From the NCBI GenBank assembly GCA_017615135.1, contig JAGAAU010000141.1:1-7679 (forward strand): 7,679 bases of DNA. Reading direction: 5' to 3'. Of the stretch, positions 1-5,999 are shown piece after piece; the first letter of the stretch is position 1, and every line of letters begins with the position of its first letter. The notes beneath the pieces are model-generated. The model did not search any database, was not told the origin of the DNA, and saw nothing but the letters and a program-made list of their open reading frames with translations. This DNA is from Bacteroidales bacterium (GTDB lineage: Bacteria > Bacteroidota > Bacteroidia > Bacteroidales > UBA932). The translations under genes were made by a program, and so were the position numbers.

Positions 1-1130
1 ATTACTTCCCGCTGGTATCCGGAGTGGCAAGGTCCCTGAACTTCTATCCTGTAGGCAATGAAAAATCCGAAGACGGCATAGTTAAACTGGCTTATGGTCT
101 GGGCAAGGCGGTCGTGGAAGGCGAGCAGGTGCTCCGGTTCAGCCCGAACCACCCCAAACACGTACTCCAGACCTCTACGCCCGAACTCACCATGACTCAG
201 ACTCAGCAGTATATGTTTGCGCTGAACCTGAGCCCGGAGCAGTTCAAAACCTCTGTAGACGATGCCGTAAACTTCGACCGTATACGCATCTCAGACTGCG
301 GCCGCTTTGAATCTCTGAAAAAGGTCGTATCTACCTGGGACGAGGAAAACGCCCGTATGGTGGATTCTCCCTGGCCCGAGGGGCCGAAATTCGTGACCTT
401 CGCACCGATGCTGAAGTTCGGCTCGCTGCCGGTTGCGGCAATTACCCGCCGGCTGATGGATGTGCTGAAGGCGGAAACCAAGTGCGACATCGAGATAGAA
501 TTCGCAATCAAGCAGTCCGACGAAGAAAACTCCTACGTGTTCAACGTGCTGCAGGTGCGCCCCATCTCTACCGACACACGTAAATCCGAGGTGGACTGGA
601 AGGGGATTGACACTTCCGATGCACTGATAACTTCGTCTTCTGCGCTCGGGACCGGCTGGATAGAGGGAGTGCGCGACGTGGTTTACCTGCGCCGCGAGAA
701 CTTCGACAAGATGGACACCCACCGCATTGCCGCCGAGGTATCCGAGATAAACTCGATTTTCCGCAATTCCGGCGAGGGCTATGTACTCATCGGTTATGGC
801 AGGTGGGGTTCAAGCATACCGTCGCTCGGGGTTCCTGTTAAGTGGAGCGATATTTCCGCAGTTGAAACCCTGGTGGAATGCTCGCTTGAAGACTTCCGGG
901 TAGAACCAAGCCAGGGCACGCATTTCTTCCAGAACCTGACCTCCTTCAATGTGGGCTACATAAATGTAGATACTTTCTCGCGCAGCGAGGACCGCTTTAA
1001 TTACGAAGCCCTTGAGGCTATGCCGGCCCTGCATGAAACGAAGTATCTGCGGCACGTCCGTTTTGAGAAGCCGCTGTCGATTTGTATCGACGGGCGGGCA
1101 AACCGTGCGGTAATCCTTAACAATAAATGA
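1..1130 (+). CDS. PEP/pyruvate-binding domain protein, C-terminal part (5' end outside window)
   Basis: The reading frame is open from the left edge (first whole codon at base 3) to the TGA at 1128-1130, giving 375 visible residues. The GTG at 24 is only an internal codon, because the frame and the family resemblance continue upstream of it as YFPLVSGVARSLNFYP. Visible residues 1-190 look like the end of a PPDK_N ATP-grasp domain, the ATP/pyruvate-binding half of PEP synthase and pyruvate phosphate dikinase. It closes with the typical DIEIEFAIK and VLQVRPI strands (QVRP near visible residue 184). A further conserved C-terminal region follows, containing YGRWGSS, GVPVKW and SQGTHFFQNLTSF. From memory, Bacteroidetes carry a roughly 1000-residue protein that joins a response-regulator-like N-terminus to this domain and tail, and this fragment matches its end. 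Its reaction is not established: the phospho-histidine and PEP-binding domains of true PEP synthase are not seen here. The repeat at 1130 separates it from asnA. Confidence 0.85.
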   Translation, partial: YFPLVSGVARSLNFYPVGNEKSEDGIVKLAYGLGKAVVEGEQVLRFSPNHPKHVLQTSTPELTMTQTQQYMFALNLSPEQFKTSVDDAVNFDRIRISDCGRFESLKKVVSTWDEENARMVDSPWPEGPKFVTFAPMLKFGSLPVAAITRRLMDVLKAETKCDIEIEFAIKQSDEENSYVFNVLQVRPISTDTRKSEVDWKGIDTSDALITSSSALGTGWIEGVRDVVYLRRENFDKMDTHRIAAEVSEINSIFRNSGEGYVLIGYGRWGSSIPSLGVPVKWSDISAVETLVECSLEDFRVEPSQGTHFFQNLTSFNVGYINVDTFSRSEDRFNYEALEAMPALHETKYLRHVRFEKPLSICIDGRANRAVILNNK

Positions 1131-1250
1131 AGAATTCCATTGAAGTACTTTCCCTGCCGTCGCTGACGCGACCCCTCCCACTTCGTGGGTCCCTCCCTCT
1201 TATGTTGCCGAGGGTGGCACAGGCGATGAAAGTCCCTCAATGGAATTTTT
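1130..1250 (-). repeat. Structured palindromic intergenic repeat, copy 1 (minus orientation)
   Basis: This fills the gap between the PEP-binding gene and asnA. An outer stem pairs 1130-1143 with 1237-1250; 11 of its base pairs are perfect (1133-1143 with 1237-1247) and there is one G-T wobble. In register, without bulges, ACTTTC (1147-1152) then pairs with GAAAGT (1228-1233), and 1155-1158 with 1222-1225. Inside lie three small hairpins: GTCGC/GCGAC (1159-1163 with 1168-1172), CCCAC/GTGGG around TTC (1177-1181 with 1185-1189), and CCCTC/GAGGG (1195-1199 with 1210-1214). Read on the minus strand, the core contains GGGAGGGACCCAC (1185-1197) and TGGGAGGGG (1172-1180). The same words occur in the same order on the plus strand in the repeat at 3167-3316. 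The copies are therefore members of one family in opposite orientation. There is no coding potential and no transposase. Confidence 0.8.
1130..1250 (+). terminator. Possible intrinsic terminator of the PEP-binding gene, with an enlarged loop
   Basis: The outer stem begins on the last base of the TGA stop codon, and its 3' arm ends in a run of five T (1246-1250). On the plus strand that is the arrangement of a Rho-independent terminator. The loop of about 90 bases is far larger than usual because it contains the structured repeat core. The stem is AT-rich and whether it stops polymerase is unknown. It could equally be an mRNA-stabilising or processing structure. Confidence 0.4.
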
Positions 1251-1263
1251 AACTATACCAACT

Positions 1264-2274
1264 ATGAGGCTGATTATACCAGATAACTACAAGAATCTTC
1301 TCGGAGGCATAGAGAACACCGAAAAGGCTATCAAGGCTGTGAAGGATATGTTCCAGAACAACCTGTCCGCCCAGCTCTCCCTGCTCCGTGTAACTGCGCC
1401 CATGACCGTGCTCTCAGGTACAGGAATCAACGACGACCTGAACGGAGTGGAAAGACCTGTGCGCTTCCCGGTCAAGGAACTTGGCGACAGAAGTGCAGAA
1501 GTGGTGCATTCCCTGGCCAAGTGGAAGAGGATGAAGCTTGCAGAGATGAAGGTAGCTCCCGGGCGCGGCATTTATACAGACATGAACGCCCTGCGGCCAG
1601 ACGAAGAACTGGACAATATCCACTCCATTTACGTAGACCAGTGGGACTGGGAGCGGGTTATCACAGACGCAGACCGCAACACTGAGTTCCTTTACAAGAT
1701 AGTGCGCCGCATTTACGAGGCGATAAAAGTCACTGAGAACAAGCTGTTTGTGGAATTCCCGCAGATTGAGCCCCAGCTTCCGGACGATATTTTCTTCATT
1801 TCATCCCAGGAACTGCTGGACCGCTATCCCGGTCTGAACGCCAAGGAAAGGGAAGATGAGATTACCCGTCTGCACGGCGCCGTATTCGTAACCGGCATTG
1901 GTGCGCCACTGTCCGACGGACTGCCGCACGACGGCCGCGCCGCCGACTACGACGACTGGGCCCTGAACGGCGACCTTCTGGTCTGGAACCCCGTACTCGG
2001 GCATTCCTTTGAACTTTCCAGTATGGGAATCAGGGTAAATGCCGAATCTCTGCAGCGGCAGCTCGAGGCAAAGGGAGAACTGCACAAGAAAGACCTGCTT
2101 TATCACAAGGCTCTGCTGGAGGGCCGCCTGCCCCAGACCATCGGCGGCGGCATAGGTCAGTCCAGGCTTTGTATGTTCCTGCTGCGCAAGGCTCATATCG
2201 GTGAGATTCAGAGCAGCATCTGGCCCGACGAAATGCGCCAGGCCTGCTTCAACGCGGGAATAATTTTAGTTTAA
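1264..2274 (+). CDS. asnA: Aspartate-ammonia ligase (asparagine synthetase A)
   Basis: It catalyses ATP-dependent amidation of L-aspartate to L-asparagine using free ammonia, in the cytoplasm, through an aspartyl-adenylate on a class II aminoacyl-tRNA-synthetase-like fold. The 336 residues follow E. coli AsnA (330) along their whole length. Conserved blocks are EVVHSLAKWKR (79-89), LRPDEE (110-115), YVDQWDWERV (123-132), DGRAADYDDW, ELSSMGIRV and TIGGGIGQSR. By alignment, E. coli catalytic residues D46, R100 and Q116 correspond to D57, R111 and Q126, all present. I chose the ATG at 1264 because its MRLIIPDNYK beginning matches the N-terminus I remember for Bacteroidales AsnA. An in-frame ATG at 1240 would add eight residues but lies inside the 3' arm of the upstream hairpin. 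ddh follows with only 6 bases between its likely start and this stop, so they are probably co-transcribed. Confidence 0.96.
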   Translation: MRLIIPDNYKNLLGGIENTEKAIKAVKDMFQNNLSAQLSLLRVTAPMTVLSGTGINDDLNGVERPVRFPVKELGDRSAEVVHSLAKWKRMKLAEMKVAPGRGIYTDMNALRPDEELDNIHSIYVDQWDWERVITDADRNTEFLYKIVRRIYEAIKVTENKLFVEFPQIEPQLPDDIFFISSQELLDRYPGLNAKEREDEITRLHGAVFVTGIGAPLSDGLPHDGRAADYDDWALNGDLLVWNPVLGHSFELSSMGIRVNAESLQRQLEAKGELHKKDLLYHKALLEGRLPQTIGGGIGQSRLCMFLLRKAHIGEIQSSIWPDEMRQACFNAGIILV

Positions 2275-2280
2275 ATGATT

Positions 2281-3168
2281 ATGAATAAAATCAAAGTGGC
2301 CATCGTTGGGTATGGCAATATTGGAAAATATACGCTGGAGGCGGTAGAGGCCGCCCCGGATATGGAATGTGCGGGAATAGTACGCCGTTCTGGCAGCGCT
2401 GCCGTAGAAGGATATAAGACCGTTTCCGACATTAAGGAACTGGGCAAGGTAGATGTCGCTATTCTTGCAACCCCTACTCGCAAAGTCGAGGAGAATGCCC
2501 TGAAATATCTGGCTATGGGAATCAATACTGTAGACAGCTTCGATATCCACAGTAAGATATGCGAACTTCGGGCGAGCCTTGGCGATGCTGCCGTCAAGGG
2601 CGGTGCGGTGAGCGTCATTTCCGCCGGTTGGGATCCGGGCAGCGACTCGGTGGTACGCGCTCTGATGGAAGCTATCGCTCCTAAGGGAGTTACCTACACC
2701 AACTTCGGGCCCGGACGTTCCATGGGACATTCCGTGGCCGCAAAGTCGGTTGCCGGAGTTAAAAACGCACTAAGCGTCACCATACCCCTGGGCACTGGCA
2801 TCCATCGCAGGATGGTCTATGTGGAGCTCGAGGAAGGCGCCTCTTTCGAGGCCGTGAAGGCCGGAATTCTGGCGGACCCTTATTTCTCCTCCGACGAAAC
2901 GCACGTGATGCAGGTTGCAGACGTTGATGCCCTGAACGACGTAGGGCACGGAGTGGACCTTGTGCGCAAGGGAGTCTCCGGACAGACTCACAACCAGCTT
3001 TTCAGCTTCGGGATGAAGATCAACAACCCCGCGCTGACCGGACAGGTGCTCGTATGCGCCGCCCGTGCCTCCATGCGCCAAAACCCCGGCTGCTATACTA
3101 TGATTGAGATTCCGGTAATCGATTATCTGGCGGGGGACCGCGATAATCTGATTGCACATCTTGTATAA
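2281..3168 (+). CDS. ddh: meso-Diaminopimelate D-dehydrogenase
   Basis: It performs the NADPH-dependent reductive amination of L-2-amino-6-oxopimelate (tetrahydrodipicolinate) with ammonia to meso-diaminopimelate, the one-step branch of lysine and peptidoglycan precursor synthesis. The N-terminus (KVAIVGYGNIGKY) carries the Rossmann dinucleotide loop GYGNIG at residues 10-15. Further family landmarks are TVDSFDIH, ISAGWDPGSDS (the WDPG loop next to the active site), NFGPGRSMGHS, THNQLF, and the C-terminal INNPALTGQVLV and CYTMIEIPVID blocks. The length, 295 residues, is close to other Bacteroidetes enzymes and a little shorter than the Corynebacterium one (320). An ATG at 2275, immediately after the asnA stop, would add only M-I; I prefer the ATG at 2281 because MNKIKVAIVGYG resembles known N-termini. 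The TAA at 3166-3168 forms the first bases of the following repeat stem. Confidence 0.95.
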   Translation: MNKIKVAIVGYGNIGKYTLEAVEAAPDMECAGIVRRSGSAAVEGYKTVSDIKELGKVDVAILATPTRKVEENALKYLAMGINTVDSFDIHSKICELRASLGDAAVKGGAVSVISAGWDPGSDSVVRALMEAIAPKGVTYTNFGPGRSMGHSVAAKSVAGVKNALSVTIPLGTGIHRRMVYVELEEGASFEAVKAGILADPYFSSDETHVMQVADVDALNDVGHGVDLVRKGVSGQTHNQLFSFGMKINNPALTGQVLVCAARASMRQNPGCYTMIEIPVIDYLAGDRDNLIAHLV

Positions 3169-3316
3169 AATTAGTGGCTTCGGTTTGAAGACCGTCTGCA
3201 CCCACGCAGTCGTGAGTGGGAGGGACCCATCAGGAGATTGCCGGTCAGGCCGGCAATGACGGATGGGAGGGATAGCTCCGAAGGAGCGTAGTCTGAAAAC
3301 TGAAGCTACTAATTTT
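3167..3316 (+). repeat. Structured palindromic intergenic repeat, copy 2 (plus orientation)
   Basis: It occupies nearly all of the ddh-to-ketosynthase gap. The outer stem pairs 3167-3186 with 3297-3316: 20 positions, of which 18 are Watson-Crick and two are G-T (3176/3307, 3182/3301). After two mismatches, four more pairs follow (3189-3192 with 3291-3294). Inside are CCCAC/GTGGG (3201-3205 with 3216-3220); a two-step hairpin with CCCATC/GATGGG (3226-3231 with 3262-3267) closing ATTGCCGG/CCGGCAAT (3237-3244 with 3250-3257); and GCTCC-GAA-GGAGC (3275-3287). GGGAGGGACCCA (3218-3229) and TGGGAGGG (3264-3271) bracket the middle hairpin, as they do on the minus strand of copy 1 at 1130-1250. No open frame of interest and no transposase is present. 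The ATTGCCGG palindrome recalls dispersed REP-like elements of many genomes. Confidence 0.82.
3167..3316 (+). terminator. Possible intrinsic terminator of asnA-ddh, with an enlarged loop
   Basis: The outer stem starts within the ddh stop codon and its 3' arm ends in TTTT (3313-3316). Read as plus-strand RNA, all 20 positions of the outer arm pair, because both non-Watson-Crick positions are G-U. Read as minus-strand RNA they would be C-A mismatches. This favours a role in the ddh transcript. The loop of about 110 bases is atypical for a terminator, so the function is uncertain. Confidence 0.42.
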
Positions 3317-3336
3317 AAAATTATTAAAACAAAACA
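3317..3336 (+). promoter_or_regulatory. A-rich leader before the ketosynthase start
   Basis: The 20 bases before the ATG at 3337 contain only A and T apart from two C, and there is no Shine-Dalgarno sequence. A-rich, SD-less leaders are characteristic of translation initiation in Bacteroidetes, and this supports the chosen start. I could not define a promoter with confidence. Confidence 0.4.
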
Positions 3337-4557
3337 ATGCAAAGACGGGTAGTAATAACAGGAATGGGCATCTGGTCATGCCTCGGAACCACTTTGGACG
3401 AGGTGAAGGACTCCCTGTATAACGGCAGGTCGGGGATAATCTTCGATGCAGCCCGCAAGGAGCTTGGGTTCCGGTCCGCCCTTACGGGCTTTGTGGAAAC
3501 TCCGGATCTGAAGGGGGTTCTGCCGCGTGCGCAAAGGGTTTTCATGCCGCAACCTGCAAAGTTCGCTTACTGCGCTACCCGCGACGCCCTGGCTCAAGCC
3601 GGCCTGGATGAAGACTTCCTGGCTGCTAACGAGGTTGGCCTGCTCTACGGAAACGACAGTACCGCTGAGGCTGTTTACAACTCGGTACAGACTATAATAG
3701 ACAAGAAGGACACCATGCTGTGCGGGTCCGGGGCTATCTTTCAGTCCATGAACTCCACAGTTACAATGAACCTTAGCGTAATCTTTAAATTACGCGGAAT
3801 AAACCTAACTGTATCAGGCGCTTGCGCCAGCGGTTCCCATGCAGTTGGCCTGGGTGCCCTCCTGATTCGCGACGGCCTTCAGGACATAGTTGTCTGCGGC
3901 GGTGCACAGGAAATAAACCCGGCGGCCACTGGCTCATTCGACGGCATTTCCGCCTTCTCTACCAGGGAAGACAATCCGGCTGCGGCAAGCCGCCCCTTCG
4001 ATCGCGACCGCGACGGACTGGTTCCCAGCGGGGGAGCGGCCACCCTGGTACTGGAGAGTCTGGAATCCGCACAGAGGCGCGGAGCTCCGATTCTGGCGGA
4101 AGTACTGGGTTATGGATTCTCCAGCAACGGCGACCATATATCTACTCCGAACGTAGACGGTCCTGCCCGCGCACTGCAAATGGCCCTCAAGAATTCGGGA
4201 CTGAAAACCAACGATATAGAGTATATCAACGCACACGCCACTTCAACTGTCGTGGGAGACCGCAACGAGGCTAAGGCGCTCGTTCAGGTGTTTGGCGAGC
4301 GCACTGTTCCCATCACCAGCACGAAGGGTCAGACAGGGCACGAGATGTGGATGGCTGGCGCCAGCGAACTGGTGTACTCCATCCTGATGTCGCAGGGAGG
4401 ATTCATCGCACCGAATCTGAATTTCGAGAATCCCGATGAAGATACGGCAAAACTGCTCATTCCGGCCACCCGGCTCGACCGGCAGTTCAAACTCTTCCTT
4501 TCCAATTCCTTCGGCTTCGGCGGCACTAATTCCGCCCTGGTTATCCGGAATGTATAG
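3337..4557 (+). CDS. Beta-ketoacyl-ACP synthase, KAS I/FabB-like
   Basis: It is a decarboxylating Claisen condensing enzyme that extends an acyl chain with malonyl-ACP. The 406 residues align end to end with E. coli FabB (406). The nucleophile is C163 in SGACASGSH, and the remaining active-site residues are H300 (NAHATST), K330 and H335 (STKGQTGH); E. coli FabB has C163, H298, K328 and H333. The C-terminal glycine loop NSFGFGGTN (390-398) and the FIAPNLNFE segment are also FabB-like. Unlike FabB (GHSLGAAG), residues 334-342 read GHEMWMAGA, suggesting a specialised clade rather than the housekeeping enzyme. No ACP or FabD-like gene adjoins it. The partners downstream are an FAD oxidoreductase and a FabG-like reductase, so a dedicated lipid or polyene pathway is more likely than bulk fatty-acid synthesis. 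The catalytic class is secure; the substrate is inferred. Confidence 0.93.
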   Translation: MQRRVVITGMGIWSCLGTTLDEVKDSLYNGRSGIIFDAARKELGFRSALTGFVETPDLKGVLPRAQRVFMPQPAKFAYCATRDALAQAGLDEDFLAANEVGLLYGNDSTAEAVYNSVQTIIDKKDTMLCGSGAIFQSMNSTVTMNLSVIFKLRGINLTVSGACASGSHAVGLGALLIRDGLQDIVVCGGAQEINPAATGSFDGISAFSTREDNPAAASRPFDRDRDGLVPSGGAATLVLESLESAQRRGAPILAEVLGYGFSSNGDHISTPNVDGPARALQMALKNSGLKTNDIEYINAHATSTVVGDRNEAKALVQVFGERTVPITSTKGQTGHEMWMAGASELVYSILMSQGGFIAPNLNFENPDEDTAKLLIPATRLDRQFKLFLSNSFGFGGTNSALVIRNV

Positions 4558-4637
4558 CTTGTTGTATGGACGATGGTGCCGAGAGTGCACAGATCCTGGC
4601 TGGACGGACGAAAGGGGCACGCCCTTGACTTCATGAA
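4558..4637 (+). other. 80-base gap with possible remnant of the intergenic repeat
   Basis: There is no gene here. Positions 4573-4592 (ATGGTGCCGAGAGTGCACAG) match 1202-1222 of the first intergenic repeat at 18 of 21 aligned positions with one gap, so this may be a fragment of that family. Further on, AAGGG-GCACG-CCCTT (4612-4626) can form a 5-bp hairpin. There is no outer stem and no GGGAGGG motif. The gap has no T run after the small hairpin, so I do not call a terminator, and the ketosynthase and oxidoreductase may still be co-transcribed. Confidence 0.4.
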
Positions 4638-5999
4638 ATGAATAAAGCTGTTGTAATAGGATCCGGACTGGGCGGACTGGAATGCGGTATTTTGCTCTCA
4701 AAGGCGGGGTATCGCGTTACGATATTGGAGAAAAACGCCCTTCCAGGCGGCTGCATAGCCGGTTATTGGAGAGACGGAGCTTATTACGACACTGGCTTTC
4801 ATTATGCCGGAAGCATAGGTGCGGGGCAGACGCTGGATTTGCTTTTCAAGGGGCTCGGACTGGAAAATCTGCCCTGGCAGTTCCTGGAAGGGGAGGAAGT
4901 TGAAGCCGACGGCCGCCGCTTTTACCTGCCCTTTGGGTTAGATGCATACGCTGCAGCACTCTCTGAAGAGTTTCCTCATTGCCGCGCCGAATTGCGCGCA
5001 TATACGGATTTTCTGCGCGAGGTGGTTCAGATGCCTCTTGTTCATTTTGGCGAGGGACGGGCGATGGAACTTTTCTCCCGTAGCTCCCGGGAATATCTGG
5101 AATCGGCAATCTCCGACCCGCTGCTGCGAAAAGTGCTTTGCGGAGCAGCGACGCGCCTGCCTTATGCGCCTGAGCTTCCATTATACAGTTTTGCCCAGAT
5201 AAACGGCTCGTTCATACAGGGGGCTGCAAGGCTTCACGGTGGAGGAGAAACGCTCGTAAAGGCCCTTATAAGCGCATTTGATGCCGCTGGCGGCACTCTC
5301 GTCTGCAATGCGGGAGTGCGGGCTCTCGAAGCCGGGAACGGCCGGGTGAGCCGTGCGGTGCTTGCCGACGGCAGCACAATCGAGGCGGACATTTTCATCT
5401 CGGACATCCATCCGGCTCTGACAAATGCATTGCTCGCTCCGGAGACACTTCGGCCCGCGTATCGCAAGAGACTCGCTTCTCTGCGGCAGACCGGCGGCTA
5501 TACAGGTTATTCTCTGCGTTTCCGCCCCGGCAGCCTCATCTGCCCGAAGCGCAACTTTTTCCTTGCTCCGGCAAACGGCACTGTCTGGGACGGCGGAATA
5601 TCGGCCGGGCTGTTCTTCTCGGCCCCAAAAGAAGGGGAGTACGCCACTACTGCCGACATTCTCGTACCGGGTAACCGTCCGGAAGAGGCTCAGAGGTGGA
5701 TATCGGCCTTCAATGCCGTTCTTCCGGGGCTGGCAGACTCGGCGGAAGGTCTGATTGTCAGCACTCCACATACCTGGGAGCGCTATCTGGGGCTGCCGGA
5801 GGGGAGCGCATATGGCATCGCAAAGGACTTCACCCATCCGCTTTCTACCGTTATCAGCCCCCGGACTCCGCTGGAAAATTTGTTTTTGACCGGGCAGAAT
5901 CTTAACTTGCATGGCGTTTTGGGAGTCTCGATGACGGCGCTTTACACCTGCGCGGAGATTCTCGGGCAAGAGCACATTAAAAAGCAGTTTGGAATATGA
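4638..5999 (+). CDS. Phytoene desaturase/RetSat-like FAD-dependent oxidoreductase
   Basis: This is a 453-residue flavoprotein of the amine-oxidase/CrtI superfamily, whose members desaturate, saturate or isomerise carbon-carbon bonds in carotenoids, retinoids and other polyenes. The N-terminus has the dinucleotide-binding GSGLGGL loop (residues 8-14) with the ribose-binding acidic residue at the end of the second strand (E31 in TILEKN). The GGC and YDTGFHYAG segment (37-58) follows, typical of RetSat/CrtO-like proteins. The C-terminal FAD signature is at about 414-443 (NLFLTGQNLNLHG, then GVSMTALYTCAEILG). No signal peptide or clear membrane helix is seen. The start is the ATG at 4638; no good Shine-Dalgarno precedes it. 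The next gene overlaps it by four bases (ATGA), which implies translational coupling. Carotenoid work is unlikely to be its only possible role, since no phytoene synthase is nearby; action on a chain made by the neighbouring ketosynthase is an inference. Confidence 0.85.
   Translation: MNKAVVIGSGLGGLECGILLSKAGYRVTILEKNALPGGCIAGYWRDGAYYDTGFHYAGSIGAGQTLDLLFKGLGLENLPWQFLEGEEVEADGRRFYLPFGLDAYAAALSEEFPHCRAELRAYTDFLREVVQMPLVHFGEGRAMELFSRSSREYLESAISDPLLRKVLCGAATRLPYAPELPLYSFAQINGSFIQGAARLHGGGETLVKALISAFDAAGGTLVCNAGVRALEAGNGRVSRAVLADGSTIEADIFISDIHPALTNALLAPETLRPAYRKRLASLRQTGGYTGYSLRFRPGSLICPKRNFFLAPANGTVWDGGISAGLFFSAPKEGEYATTADILVPGNRPEEAQRWISAFNAVLPGLADSAEGLIVSTPHTWERYLGLPEGSAYGIAKDFTHPLSTVISPRTPLENLFLTGQNLNLHGVLGVSMTALYTCAEILGQEHIKKQFGI

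Noticed and set aside
3237..3257. Operator or riboswitch reading of the ATTGCCGG/CCGGCAAT palindrome
   Set aside because: The palindrome is nested in a repeat whose other copy lies in the opposite orientation next to an unrelated gene, which does not fit a gene-specific regulatory site.
1130..3316. CRISPR-like or tandem repeat reading of the GGGAGGG words
   Set aside because: There are only two words per element, with unequal spacing, no uniform spacers and no cas genes.
3308..3320. TAATTTTA-like sequence as a Bacteroidetes -7 promoter box (TAnnTTTG) before the ketosynthase
   Set aside because: The final G is missing, no TTTG box at the right distance was found, and the bases are already accounted for by the hairpin arm and its T run.
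3822..4274. A 150-codon plus-strand frame within the ketosynthase gene
   Set aside because: It is out of frame with the clear KAS enzyme, and its Arg/Ser/Gly-rich composition is typical of a shifted reading of that gene.
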